Program-made: the position numbers and the translations under genes | NCBI GenBank assembly: GCA_021779855.1 | Contig: JAJXZW010000001.1 | Coordinates: 107,292-171,291, forward strand | Source of the DNA: Actinomycetes bacterium | GTDB lineage: Bacteria; Actinomycetota; Acidimicrobiia; Acidimicrobiales; RAAP-2 | DNA length: 64,000 bases | Direction: 5' to 3' | Shown: positions 51,540 to 60,159 of the stretch, in pieces | Layout of the letters: the number at the start of each line of letters is the position of its first letter | Position numbering within the stretch: the stretch's first letter is position 1 | Notes under the pieces: generated by a model | Told to the model about the DNA's origin: nothing | The model's input: the letters and a program-made list of their open reading frames with translations, nothing else | Database searches by the model: none

Positions 51540-51597
51540 GGGCCACTCTCCCTCGTCCCGTCGCCCTCCGGCCACGGACTATGGTCCCCTCGGGCGA

Positions 51598-52308
51598 CTA
51601 GCGGCGAGCGTTCTCGCGCAAGAAGGCGGTCACCGCGTCGAGGTGCTGGGCCATCGCCTCCTGGGCGCCACGGCCGTCGCGGTTGCGCAGGGCCTCGTAG
51701 ATGGCGGCGTGCTGGAGGTAGGAGCGGTGGCGCCTCTCGGGCGTGTCGCCGCGGCGCTTCATCGACCCCCACAGGTCGCCCTGGCGCGCCGCCTCGATCA
51801 GGCCGTACATCTTGAGCAGGAGGGGGTTGTGGGTCGCCTCCATCAGGCTGCGGTGGAAGGCCAGGTCGCAGGTCTCGAACTCGTCGTAGTCGCTGGTGTG
51901 CGCACACGACTCCACGGTGCGCGCCACCTCCTCGAAGTCCGACTCCGTCGCCTCGAGCACCACGACGTACATCGCCATCGGCTCGAAGGCCTGACGGGCG
52001 GCCATCACGTCGAAGGGGCCGATCTCGTGGAGCATGGCGAGCGCGCTGGGGGCGTCATCGTCCAGCGCCACGATGGCCGACAGCGGGTCGCAGCGCAGGA
52101 ACGTCCCCCGGCCGACCTCGCGCGAGACGATCTCCTCGGACTCGAGCAGGGCCAGCGCGCTGCGCACGGCCGAGCGTGTGACCCCGAGGGACTCCGAGAG
52201 CGTTCGCTCGGTGGCGAGCTGGGCGCCGGCCTGGAGGGCCTGGCGCACGGCGTCTTTCAGGATGTGCTCGGCGACGTCGCGGATCTGATCCCTGGAGAGT
52301 GTGTGCAC
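51598..52308 (-). CDS. GntR/FadR-family transcriptional regulator
   Basis: 236 residues. The N-terminal winged helix-turn-helix has QLATERTLSESLGVTRSAVRSALALLESEEIV. A C-terminal all-helical FCD effector domain contains the metal/ligand residues DEFETCDLAFHRSLMEATHN and HHAAIYEAL-type motifs. FadR/FCD regulators respond to small carboxylic acids. GTG 52308 follows AAGGGGGG. Its TACTAT -10 is flanked by two ATTGGT half-sites, which implies autoregulation. It is divergent from the FAH hydrolase and Liv genes, its likely targets. Confidence 0.9.
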   Translation of the reverse strand: MHTLSRDQIRDVAEHILKDAVRQALQAGAQLATERTLSESLGVTRSAVRSALALLESEEIVSREVGRGTFLRCDPLSAIVALDDDAPSALAMLHEIGPFDVMAARQAFEPMAMYVVVLEATESDFEEVARTVESCAHTSDYDEFETCDLAFHRSLMEATHNPLLLKMYGLIEAARQGDLWGSMKRRGDTPERRHRSYLQHAAIYEALRNRDGRGAQEAMAQHLDAVTAFLRENARR

Positions 52309-52332
52309 GGCCCCCCTTGTCGCCGGTTGACG

Positions 52333-52347
52333 ACCAATAGTACCAAT
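52333..52347 (-). promoter_or_regulatory. gntR promoter with -10 between two ATTGGT half-sites
   Basis: On the minus strand ATTGGTACTATTGGT holds a -10 (TACTAT, 52342-52337) overlapped by two direct ATTGGT half-sites. A regulator bound here would cover the gntR -10. Confidence 0.55.
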
Positions 52348-52505
52348 CACCGGTCTCGAGGGCCTACGGCTGGGCCATCGTCCTCTCGGGACGCCGTGGC
52401 GGCCCTCACCAGGATCGTAGAGGCAACAAAGGGCCGTCTGCGATGACCAATGGGACCGTCCCGGCGGGACGTGAAGCGAATCACGTGAGAATCGGGGGTC
52501 CGTCG

Positions 52506-52534
52506 TTGACACGGAACCCTACCGTAAGTAGATT
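52506..52534 (+). promoter_or_regulatory. Sigma-A type promoter of the FAH gene
   Basis: TTGACA (52506-52511), 17-nt spacer, TAGATT (52529-52534). It is the best canonical promoter in the window, about 55 nt before the FAH start. Confidence 0.65.
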
Positions 52535-52551
52535 CTCCTCACCGGTCCACA

Positions 52552-52568
52552 CCAATGCGACCGATTGG
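52552..52568 (+). promoter_or_regulatory. Inverted repeat operator candidate
   Basis: CCAATGCGACCGATTGG has arms CCAAT/ATTGG with 7 nt between, matching the half-site in the gntR promoter. It lies just downstream of the FAH -10 and so could act as a roadblock. Confidence 0.55.
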
Positions 52569-52591
52569 GCCAATTCTGAGGGGGTTTCACC

Positions 52592-53497
52592 GTGCGCCTG
52601 GCTTCGATCCGGACCGACCGGGGGCTGCGGCTCCACGTTAAGGGGACCGCGGGCTACGTGGACCTCGCCGACGCGTCGGGCGACGAGCGCCTCACGACGC
52701 TCACCGGGTTGTTGGGAGCGGGTGACGGCGGTCTCGCCGCGGCGCGGCGGGCCAGCGAGCGCGAGGGCGTCGCGGTCGAGCGGCACCGCTTCGGCCCGGC
52801 GACCCCGGACACGCCGCGGATCCTGTGCCTCGGGGTCAACTACGCCGAGCACGCCATTGAGGGCGGCCGCGACGTGCCCAAGTGGCCCGAGTCGTTCGTG
52901 CGCGGCACGGGCAGCGTCATCGGGCCCTACGACGACTTCGTCGCTCCGGCCCTGACCGAGCGCCTCGACTACGAGGCCGAGGTCGCCGTCGTGATCGGAA
53001 GGGGCGGCCGCTACATCCGCGCGAAGGATGCCTTCGACGCCATCCTCGGCTACGCGGCCATGAACGACGGGTCGGCCCGCGAGTGGCAGCGCAAGGCGAC
53101 CCAGTGGACGCCGGGCAAGAACTTCGAGGGCACCATGCCCATCGGCCCCGAGATCGTCACCGTCGACGAGGTCGACATCACCGACGTGGGGATCCGCTCG
53201 ATCCTGAACGGCGAGGTGATGCAGGACGCGCGTACCTCGATGATGATCGTGAGCGTCGCGCGCGCCGTCGAGTACTTCTCGGGCTTCACGACGCTGCGCC
53301 CGGGTGACGTCATCGCCACCGGCACCCCCGGAGGCGTCGGCTTCGCCCGCACGCCGCCGGTCTGGCTCAAGCCCGGCGACGTCATCGAGGTCGAGGTCGA
53401 GGGTGTCGGCACCATCTCCAACACGGTGGTGGCCGAGCAGGGCGCGCCGACCGACTGGCCGTGGCGCCCGCTGGAAGTCGATACGACCAACTTCTAG
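52592..53497 (+). CDS. Fumarylacetoacetate hydrolase family protein
   Basis: A 301-residue FAH-fold enzyme. CLGVNYAEHA is the family opening; LDYEAEVAVVIGRGGRYI carries the acidic metal ligands; MNDGSAREWQ and GKNFEGTMPIGPEIV follow; GTPGGVGF and KPGDVIEVEVEGVG end the barrel. Members hydrolyse or decarboxylate 2-keto-diacids, such as acylpyruvates and aromatic meta-cleavage products, using Mg2+. It has its own promoter and operator, and lies upstream of a Liv-type transporter. This suggests uptake and breakdown of a carboxylate, which is inferred. Confidence 0.88.
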   Translation: MRLASIRTDRGLRLHVKGTAGYVDLADASGDERLTTLTGLLGAGDGGLAAARRASEREGVAVERHRFGPATPDTPRILCLGVNYAEHAIEGGRDVPKWPESFVRGTGSVIGPYDDFVAPALTERLDYEAEVAVVIGRGGRYIRAKDAFDAILGYAAMNDGSAREWQRKATQWTPGKNFEGTMPIGPEIVTVDEVDITDVGIRSILNGEVMQDARTSMMIVSVARAVEYFSGFTTLRPGDVIATGTPGGVGFARTPPVWLKPGDVIEVEVEGVGTISNTVVAEQGAPTDWPWRPLEVDTTNF

Positions 53498-53522
53498 CGA
53501 CGAGTTCTGCACACAGCAGGGA

Positions 53523-53532
53523 TACCAATCAC
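53523..53532 (+). promoter_or_regulatory. ACCAAT-containing site upstream of the Liv binding protein
   Basis: TACCAATCAC is an exact 10-bp copy of the sequence at 52341-52350 beside gntR. It lies 10 nt before the binding-protein ATG. Confidence 0.45.
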
Positions 53533-53542
53533 TCAAGGGGGG

Positions 53543-54907
53543 ATGATGGGGTTCACAGAGAGAGCGCGGCGGGACGGTCCCGTGGCGCGAGGCAAGAGGC
53601 GGTTGGCGCTCGTCGCCTCCGTGCTGGCACTGGCCACCTCGGTGGTCGCGCTGCCGGTCATGGGGGGCTCGGCGGGCGCGACGTCGTTCAAGGGATCGAT
53701 CACGATCGCGACGGTCGCGCCCTTCACCGGCGTGGACGCCGCCCTCGGCCCCAAGTACCAGGCGGCGTGCCTCGGGGCGACCCAGGCGATCAACGCGTCG
53801 GGCGGCATCCTGGGCAAGCAGGTCAACTGCAAGGTCGTCGACACCCGCGGTGACCCCGCCGACGCCGTGCCCGCGGTGCGCCAGCTGTACGCCACGACGT
53901 CGAACCTGGCGCTCGTGATCGGCTGCACGTCGGATGAGGCCGCCACGGTCGTGCCCATCTTCGGCGCCCACCAGACGGTCTCGTTCTGCATGACCGGCCA
54001 GAGCGAGTTCGACGCGGTCCACTTCCCGTACTTCTTCCGGCTCGTGCCACCGGACGCGTCCGACTCGGTCGCCATGACCCAGATCGCCAAGCGCCACGGC
54101 TACAAGAAGATCGCGCTGGCCTTCGGTAACGACGCGGGGAGCCAGACGTTCGTGACGCCGGCGCTCAAGGCCCTCAAGCGGGCGGGCATCACGGTGGTCT
54201 CGAACCAGACGCTCGACATGTCGGCGACGACCTTCCAGACCGAGGCCCAGGCGATCGTCTCGGCCCACCCCGACGCCATCATGATGGAGGCCCTCGGGGC
54301 GGCCGGCGTGGCGCTGCTGAGCGAGATCTACCAGCTCAACGGGAACAAGATGATCCCGACGATCGGTACCTCGGCGATGATCGACCCGGTCTTCTTCAGC
54401 GGGGTCACCTCGGGTCCGATCGGCGTGCAGAACTTCATCAGTAACTTCGACGCCGACAACCCGACGGTCGCGGTGGGCGGCCCGGCCTACCCGCTCTACA
54501 AGAAGTTGATCCTCGCCCAGCAGGGCAAGGTCCCCGGCGTGCCGAGCTTCCAGGGCCTGTTGAGCGCGAACGGCACGGTCCACCTCTACGACGGGATCAA
54601 CCTGGCGGCCCTCGCCATGGTGATGTCGGGGTCGACCCAGGGCTCGAAGTACAAGGCGGACATCTTGAAGATCGCCGCCGGTGGCCCGGGGGCGATCACC
54701 GTCTCGAGCTACGCCCAGGGCCTGAAGGCCCTCAAGGCGGGCAAGAAGATCCACTACGTCGGGGTCGGCGGGTCGTACAAGTTCGACTCCTACCAGACGG
54801 CCTTCGGGCCCTTCGAGGACGACCAGTACACGGCGAACGGTACGACCGTCATGGTCGGATCGTCGCTCGGCTACTGCAACCTGACGCTCTGCCAGGCGAA
54901 GTTGTAG
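53543..54907 (+). CDS. ABC transporter substrate-binding protein (Liv type)
   Basis: A 454-residue periplasmic-binding-fold type I protein. The signal region LALVASVLALATSVVALPVM is followed by ITIATVAPFTGVDAALGP, the typical branched-chain amino acid/amide binding-protein start, and KQVNCKVVDTRGDP. No lipobox cysteine is evident at the cleavage site. ATG 53543 or 53546 follows AAGGGGGG; the second has the better spacing. A strong hairpin after its stop and the permeases downstream make it the highly expressed first gene of the transporter unit. Ligands of the family include branched-chain amino acids, amides and aromatic acids. Confidence 0.9.
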   Translation: MMGFTERARRDGPVARGKRRLALVASVLALATSVVALPVMGGSAGATSFKGSITIATVAPFTGVDAALGPKYQAACLGATQAINASGGILGKQVNCKVVDTRGDPADAVPAVRQLYATTSNLALVIGCTSDEAATVVPIFGAHQTVSFCMTGQSEFDAVHFPYFFRLVPPDASDSVAMTQIAKRHGYKKIALAFGNDAGSQTFVTPALKALKRAGITVVSNQTLDMSATTFQTEAQAIVSAHPDAIMMEALGAAGVALLSEIYQLNGNKMIPTIGTSAMIDPVFFSGVTSGPIGVQNFISNFDADNPTVAVGGPAYPLYKKLILAQQGKVPGVPSFQGLLSANGTVHLYDGINLAALAMVMSGSTQGSKYKADILKIAAGGPGAITVSSYAQGLKALKAGKKIHYVGVGGSYKFDSYQTAFGPFEDDQYTANGTTVMVGSSLGYCNLTLCQAKL

Positions 54908-54918
54908 GCGCTTCCCTC

Positions 54919-54954
54919 GCGGTGGGGCCGCGGCGTCTGCCGCGGCCCCACCGC
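54919..54954 (+). terminator. 15-bp stem hairpin after the binding-protein gene
   Basis: A perfect 15-bp GC stem with a 6-nt loop lies between the binding-protein and permease genes. There is no U tract. It likely acts as partial terminator or mRNA stabiliser, giving excess binding protein over permease. Confidence 0.7.
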
Positions 54955-54986
54955 CCACACCACCTCGTTCGAAAGGCTCCCTCGCC

Positions 54987-55862
54987 GTGAGCGTCTTCCT
55001 GTCGTCGCTGGGATTCGGCATCATCAGCGCGGCCGTCCTCGCAATCGCGACGGTCGGCTTCACCATGCAGTTCGCCGTTACCAACGTGCTCAACCTGGCC
55101 TACGGCTCGGTCATGATCAACAGCGCGTTCGTCACCTACTTCTTGAACATCCACGGGCACCTGAACGCCTGGGTGGCGCTGATCGGTGGGGTGGCGACGG
55201 GGTCGGTCGCCTCGTACCTGCTGAACCGGTTCATCTACACGCCCTTCCAGCGCCGCAACCTCGCGCCGATCACCATCGTGATCGTGGCCCTCGGGGTCGA
55301 CCTGTGCGGCACCTTCGGCCTCCAGGCCATCGTCGGGGGGAGCTACTTCAGCTACCGCCAGTCGCTCGGGCGCGAGTGGCACTTCCTGGGCATGTACTTC
55401 TCCACCCTGCAGCTCACCATCATCGCCATCGCGCTGGGGGTCATGCTCGCGGTGGCGTGGCTGCTGCGCTACACCCGACTGGGCAAGGCGATGCGGGCCA
55501 CTTCGGCCAACCCCAACCTCGCGCGCAACTCGGGCGTGCGCACCCAGTGGGTCATCTCGACGACCTGGCTCATCAGCGGCGCGCTCGCTGGTCTCGCCGG
55601 GACGGTCTTCGCGATGAACACCGGCGTCTTCGAGGCGACCAGCGCCCAGCTCTACATCGTCCTGCTGCTCGCCGCGATGTTCCTCGGCGGGCCCGGCGAA
55701 CCCTACGGGGCGATGCTCGGGGCCGCGACCATCGGGATCGCGACCGAGCTCTCGGCGGCCTTCATCAACCCCCAGTACAAGATGGTGATCGCCTTTCTCA
55801 TCCTGCTCGGGATGCTCACGTTCCGGCCCTACGGCCTCTTCGGCAGCGAGCGGACCGCCTGA
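54987..55862 (+). CDS. livH: Liv-type ABC permease
   Basis: A 291-residue LivH-family permease with about eight hydrophobic segments. It has VTNVLNLAYGSVMINSAF near the N-terminus and a cytoplasmic coupling region LGKAMRATSANPNLARNSGV, the EAA-like loop of this class. A C-terminal GAALGAATIGIATE-type segment and a KMVIAFLILLGMLTFRPYGLFG end complete the pattern. The GTG at 54987 follows GAAAGG. Its stop overlaps the next start as TGATG. Confidence 0.9.
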   Translation: MSVFLSSLGFGIISAAVLAIATVGFTMQFAVTNVLNLAYGSVMINSAFVTYFLNIHGHLNAWVALIGGVATGSVASYLLNRFIYTPFQRRNLAPITIVIVALGVDLCGTFGLQAIVGGSYFSYRQSLGREWHFLGMYFSTLQLTIIAIALGVMLAVAWLLRYTRLGKAMRATSANPNLARNSGVRTQWVISTTWLISGALAGLAGTVFAMNTGVFEATSAQLYIVLLLAAMFLGGPGEPYGAMLGAATIGIATELSAAFINPQYKMVIAFLILLGMLTFRPYGLFGSERTA

Positions 55863-57730
55863 TGAGCGCCATCCTCTTCTACCTCGCGACGATCGTCGTC
55901 TACGGCGCCGTCGACGCGATGGCCTGCCTCGCGCTCAACGTGGAGTTCGGCTTCGCGGGGCTGTCGAACTTCGGGTTCATCATCTTCCAGTCGGTCGGCG
56001 CCTACGTGGCCGCGGTGCTCTCGATGGGCTCGTGGCAGAAGAGCAACGGCGGCTTCCAGCAGTACGTCCTCGGCTGGCACCTGCCCTGGCCGCTGCCCTG
56101 GGTCGGCGCGGCGATCGCCGGGGGACTGCTCGCCCTGCCCTTCGTCTTCCTCGTGGGCAAGCGCCTGCGAGGCGACTTCGCGGCCGTGGGGCTGCTCGTC
56201 TCGGCGGTGCTGCTCAACCAGCTGGTGAACAACTTCGTGCCGCTCTTCAACGGCGCGGCCGGCATCTCGATCGTGCCCGCGCCCTTCCAGGGGATCTGGA
56301 ACCCGCAGGGCCTGGGCTACCAGTTCGCCTACGGCGGGGTCGCCGTGGTCCTGTGCGTCGCGACCTACTACCTCTTGCGTCGGGTGACCGAGAGCCCCTA
56401 CGGGCGCTCGCTTCGCGCGATGCGCGACAACGACGTGGTCGCGGACTCCCTGGGCAAGAACATCCGCCTCCAGCGGACCTCGATCATGGTCCTCGGAGGG
56501 GCGATCGCGGGCCTGTCGGGGGCGATCCTGGTCGGCTTCATCAACCTCTGGGCACCCGGCGCGTGGGGCTACGCCGAGACGATCGTGCTCTTCGCCGCGA
56601 TCATCGTGGGCGGCGCCGGCAACCACAAGGGGGCGATCCTCGGGGCCATCCTCGTACCCCTGGGATTCGAGGAGGTCACCCGGTTCATCCCGCCGCTGTC
56701 GAACCCCTCGCTCGTGCCGGCCCTCGAGTGGGTGGCGATCGGGCTGCTCATCATCCTCTTCCTCTGGTTCCGGCCCGACGGGATCCTCCCCGAGCGGCGC
56801 CGCATCCTCTCGGGCGCGGCGCCGGGCTTCGCGCGGTCCCGGCCGCCCGTTCCCGTCCCGCTGGACGGGTCGGGGCCGGACGGGGACCCCGACGCCCTCA
56901 TCAACCTCGGGAACCTCGACTCGATGGACTTCCGTGAGCTGCTCCAGCTGCCGCCGGCCCCGCCCGACGCGTCACCGGTGATCATGCGGACCGAGGGGCT
57001 CACCCGTGCCTTCAACGGGGTCACCGTCGTCGAGGGCGTCTCGATCGAGATCCAGCGGGGCCGCCTCACGGGGCTCATCGGCCCCAACGGCGCCGGCAAG
57101 TCGACGACCCTGGCGATGCTCGCGGGCACCCTAGCCCCGACGGGTGGGCGCATCGTCTACGAGGGGAGCGACATCACCGCGGTGCCCTCGAACCGGCGCG
57201 CCACGGCCGGGATCGTGCGCACCTTCCAGCTGGCGAGCGAGTTCAAGAAGTTGACGGTCCTCGAGAACCTCGTCTCGGCCATCCCGGGCCAGTCGGGCGA
57301 CTCGCTCACCGGGGCTCTGCGGGGCCGGCGCCACTGGGGCGCCGAGGACCGGGCGAACATCGAGCGGGCGAAGGAGATGCTCCACGGCTTCGGGCTCAGC
57401 CAGTACGCCGACACTTACGCCGGGGGCCTCTCGGGGGGCCAGCGGCGACTGGTCGAGATCATGCGGGCCCTCCTCGCCCAGCCGCGCCTCCTGCTGCTCG
57501 ACGAGCCCATGGCCGGTGTGCACCCGAACCTGGCCCACAAGATCGGCGATCAGCTGACCCGCCTCGTCGAGGCCGGGATGACGATCGTCATGGTCGAGCA
57601 CGAGCTCTCGATCATGGACGCGTTCTGCGACCCCGTGATCGTGCTCGCCGAGGGCCAGGTCCTCGCCGAGGGGACGATGACCGAGCTCCGCGCGAAGGAG
57701 GAAGTGGTGGAGGCGTACCTTGTCGGTTGA
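55862..57730 (+). CDS. LivM permease-LivG ATPase fusion
   Basis: 622 residues. Residues 1-330 are a LivM-type permease (NVEFGFAGLSNFGFIIFQSVGAYVAAVL, RALRDND-type coupling loop SLRAMRDNDVVADSLGKN). A ~45-residue linker leads to an ABC domain from about 375, with GPNGAGKSTT Walker A, the FQLASEFKKLTVLENL Q-loop region, LSGGQRR signature and LLLLDEPMAG Walker B, and the LivG-type C-terminus (MVEHELSIMDAFCD). LivM and LivG are usually separate. The fusion fixes permease and ATPase in one chain, and no stop or frameshift is seen between them. Confidence 0.9.
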   Translation: MSAILFYLATIVVYGAVDAMACLALNVEFGFAGLSNFGFIIFQSVGAYVAAVLSMGSWQKSNGGFQQYVLGWHLPWPLPWVGAAIAGGLLALPFVFLVGKRLRGDFAAVGLLVSAVLLNQLVNNFVPLFNGAAGISIVPAPFQGIWNPQGLGYQFAYGGVAVVLCVATYYLLRRVTESPYGRSLRAMRDNDVVADSLGKNIRLQRTSIMVLGGAIAGLSGAILVGFINLWAPGAWGYAETIVLFAAIIVGGAGNHKGAILGAILVPLGFEEVTRFIPPLSNPSLVPALEWVAIGLLIILFLWFRPDGILPERRRILSGAAPGFARSRPPVPVPLDGSGPDGDPDALINLGNLDSMDFRELLQLPPAPPDASPVIMRTEGLTRAFNGVTVVEGVSIEIQRGRLTGLIGPNGAGKSTTLAMLAGTLAPTGGRIVYEGSDITAVPSNRRATAGIVRTFQLASEFKKLTVLENLVSAIPGQSGDSLTGALRGRRHWGAEDRANIERAKEMLHGFGLSQYADTYAGGLSGGQRRLVEIMRALLAQPRLLLLDEPMAGVHPNLAHKIGDQLTRLVEAGMTIVMVEHELSIMDAFCDPVIVLAEGQVLAEGTMTELRAKEEVVEAYLVG

Positions 57731-58466
57731 GCTCTCCACTCGGGGCCAGGTCCTCATGGCGAGCCAGGTCTCGGCCGGCTACGACGGCCGGGCGATCGTC
57801 CACGGGATCGACGTCGAGGCGAACCCGGGCCGGGTCGTCTCGATCGTCGGGCCCAACGGCTCGGGCAAGTCCACCCTGCTCAAGTCCCTGGTGGGGGTGG
57901 TGCCCATCCTCGGCGGGGCCGTGAGCGTCGGCGGCACCGACATCACCAACCTCCCCCCGGAGAAGATCGCCACGATGGGGGTCGGCTACGTGCCCCAGGT
58001 CGACGATGTCTTCCCGCCCCTCACGGTGAAAGAGAACCTCGAGATCGGCGGGTACCTCCTGGCCCGCCACCAGGTCCACGAGCGCATCGGGGCCGTCTTG
58101 GAGTTCTTCCCCCGCCTGAAGAGGATGATGACCCGCAAGGCCGGGAAGCTCTCGGGCGGCGAGCGCAAGATGCTCGCCATGGGCCGGGTCCTGATGCTCT
58201 CGCCCTCGGTGCTGGTGCTCGACGAGCCCACGGCCAACCTGGCGCCGCTGGTGGCGACCCAGCTCCTCGAGGAGTACATCCGCGGCTTCGCCGACGCCGG
58301 CTCCACGGTGCTGCTCGTCGAGCAGCGCGCGAAGGCGGCGCTGCGGATCTCGGACTGGACGCTCGTCCTCGGGGGCGGCCGGGTCGTCCTCTCGGGTCGG
58401 CCCGACGACCTCGCCGACAACCCCGTCTTCGTCGAGTCGTTCCTCGGCGGCGGGGCGCACCTCTAG
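57720..58466 (+). CDS. livF: Liv-type ABC ATPase
   Basis: A 248-residue LivF-family ATPase with Walker A GPNGSGKSTLL, the GYVPQVDDVFPPLTVKENL region, signature LSGGERK, Walker B LVLDEPTANLAP and a LLVEQRAKAALRISDW end. It pairs with the LivG domain of the fusion protein. The TTG at 57720 overlaps the upstream gene by 11 nt; an ATG at residue 13 (57756) is a possible later start just before the first strand. It completes the transporter. Confidence 0.9.
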   Translation: MSVELSTRGQVLMASQVSAGYDGRAIVHGIDVEANPGRVVSIVGPNGSGKSTLLKSLVGVVPILGGAVSVGGTDITNLPPEKIATMGVGYVPQVDDVFPPLTVKENLEIGGYLLARHQVHERIGAVLEFFPRLKRMMTRKAGKLSGGERKMLAMGRVLMLSPSVLVLDEPTANLAPLVATQLLEEYIRGFADAGSTVLLVEQRAKAALRISDWTLVLGGGRVVLSGRPDDLADNPVFVESFLGGGAHL

Positions 58467-58468
58467 CC

Positions 58469-59185
58469 GTGGTCCGCACCGAGTCGGCGAGGGGTGCCGC
58501 GGGGGGCTTCTGGAGCGACGCCCGGCGCCGCGACGCCCTGGTCATCGTGCTCACGCTCGTCACCGGCTCGACCGACGCCATCGGACTCATCCGCCTGGGC
58601 GGGGTCTTCACGAGCGTCATGACGGGCAACATGGTCTTCCTCGGACTGTCGATCGCCGAGCGCAGCGGCTCGATCGCCCTGCACACCGGGGTGGCCTTCC
58701 TCACCTACATCCTGGGGAGCTTCCTCGGGGCGCGGGTCGCTGGACACGCTCCGCCCGACGAGCGCCACCCCTGGCCCCGGACGATCGTCTGGGCGCTCGG
58801 GATGGAGCTCGCGGTCCTCGCGATCTTCGCCCTGTGGTGGGAGCTCGTGGACGGCGCCCCGTCACCCGACGTCACCTACGTGCTGCTCGGGCTCAACGCG
58901 ATGGCCCTCGGGATCCAGAGCGCCGCCGTACTGCGCTTCGGGGTCAGCGGGCTCTCGACGACCTACCTGACGGGCACCCTCACCCAGTTCGTCGCCGGCT
59001 TCACCAAGCGCGACGAGCCCGTCCAGGTCCGATCGGGACTGATCCTGCTCATGCTCATCGCCGGGGCGGGCCTGGGAGCCCTGTGCGCGCTGCACGCCCC
59101 CCTGGTGGCCCCCCTGGTCCCGGTGGGCGCGCTGGTTGTGGTGACGACCGGGTCCTGGACGGCGTTCCATCGCCGGCCCCGCTAG
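58469..59185 (+). CDS. YoaK/DUF1275 family membrane protein
   Basis: A 238-residue protein with about six hydrophobic helices. It shows the family pattern LVTGSTDAIGLIRLGGVFTSVMTGNMVFLGL at the first helix pair, GSFLGARVAG, and GIQSAAVLRFGVSGLSTTYLTGTLTQF near helix five. Function is not established, and transport is often suggested. It begins 2 nt after livF and so is probably transcribed with the transporter. Confidence 0.85.
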   Translation: MVRTESARGAAGGFWSDARRRDALVIVLTLVTGSTDAIGLIRLGGVFTSVMTGNMVFLGLSIAERSGSIALHTGVAFLTYILGSFLGARVAGHAPPDERHPWPRTIVWALGMELAVLAIFALWWELVDGAPSPDVTYVLLGLNAMALGIQSAAVLRFGVSGLSTTYLTGTLTQFVAGFTKRDEPVQVRSGLILLMLIAGAGLGALCALHAPLVAPLVPVGALVVVTTGSWTAFHRRPR

Positions 59186-59268
59186 GGACGATTGGCCGGC
59201 GCCGGACGTGCGCCACGGTTGACCGTGCCGTGGCGACGGCAACCGAGACGCCCGGTCGGGACGCGGTC

Positions 59269-59274
59269 TAGCGT
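59269..59274 (+). promoter_or_regulatory. -10 element TAGCGT, probable leaderless promoter
   Basis: TAGCGT lies 6 nt before GTG 59281 and no ribosome site is present. Confidence 0.45.
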
Positions 59275-59280
59275 GAGTAC

Positions 59281-60126
59281 GTGGCCCGGGAGCGGACGCG
59301 TGGTCCGGACGCCGTGGGGGAGGTGAACCGCGCCTCCGCCGACGCCCGGGCCACGGTGGCCCGCTACGCCCGTCACCAGGGCTGGGCCGACGACGGAGAG
59401 AGGATGGTCCTCAACCGGATCGCCGACGAGGTGCGGGGGCGTCGCGTCCTCGACGTCGGCGTCGGTGCCGGCCGTACCGCCTGGGTGCTGCGCCTGCTCA
59501 CCGCCGAGTACGTGGCCATCGACGTCGCGCCGGCGATGGTGGAAGCGTGCCGACGGCGGTACCCGGGGCTGCCGGTCGCCGTGGGCGACGCCCGGGACCT
59601 GAGGGGCTTCGGTGACGCGTCGTTCTCCCTCGTCCTTTTCAGCATTAACGGGATCGACGCCCTCGACCACGACGACCGGCTGGCGTCGCTGCACGAGTTC
59701 CGTCGAGTCCTCGAGCCGGGGGGCCTGCTCGTGTACTCGACGACCAGCCTCGACGGTCCCCACTTCGCCAGCCGTCCCTGGCGCGTCCGCGAGCTGCGGC
59801 ACCGCGTGCACACCCTCCTCGAGCCCGCGACCGGGAGCACCTTGCGCCAGGCCGTGGAGCCCGTCGCGAGCTTCGCGCGCAGCTGTCGGAACTGGTCCCG
59901 GCTGCGGTCACTCGGCTCGATGGGCGACGGTTGGGCGGTGGGCGTGCATCCCGCGGACGAGTTCAGCGTCGTCCTGCACTTCACCCGCCCCGCGACCGAG
60001 TTGGCGACCCTGGAGTCGGTCGGCTTCGCCGTCGAGGTCGTGATCGCGGCTGACGGCTCGCCGGTCACGGGTCCCACGACCCTCGCACCGTGGTTCCACC
60101 TCGTCGCCCGGGCGCGGGCACTCTAA
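59281..60126 (+). CDS. Class I SAM-dependent methyltransferase
   Basis: A 281-residue methyltransferase with motif I VLDVGVGAGRTAWVL, acidic YVAIDVAPAMVEACRRRYP, VGDARDL, FSLVLFSINGIDALDHDDR and RVLEPGGLLVYSTTS. A C-terminal ~100-residue region may cap the substrate site. It shares the VEACR wording of motif II with the decayed methyltransferase at 21479, a common feature of the family rather than proof of close relation. The substrate is unknown. It is transcribed alone. Confidence 0.85.
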   Translation: MARERTRGPDAVGEVNRASADARATVARYARHQGWADDGERMVLNRIADEVRGRRVLDVGVGAGRTAWVLRLLTAEYVAIDVAPAMVEACRRRYPGLPVAVGDARDLRGFGDASFSLVLFSINGIDALDHDDRLASLHEFRRVLEPGGLLVYSTTSLDGPHFASRPWRVRELRHRVHTLLEPATGSTLRQAVEPVASFARSCRNWSRLRSLGSMGDGWAVGVHPADEFSVVLHFTRPATELATLESVGFAVEVVIAADGSPVTGPTTLAPWFHLVARARAL

Positions 60127-60159
60127 CGCTCGCTCGGCGTGACGCGGGACGGCGCGGGC

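Noticed and set aside
55304..55861. N-terminal extension of the LivM-LivG fusion
   Set aside because: It is a shifted-frame shadow of livH; ATG 55862 in a TGATG overlap is the natural start.
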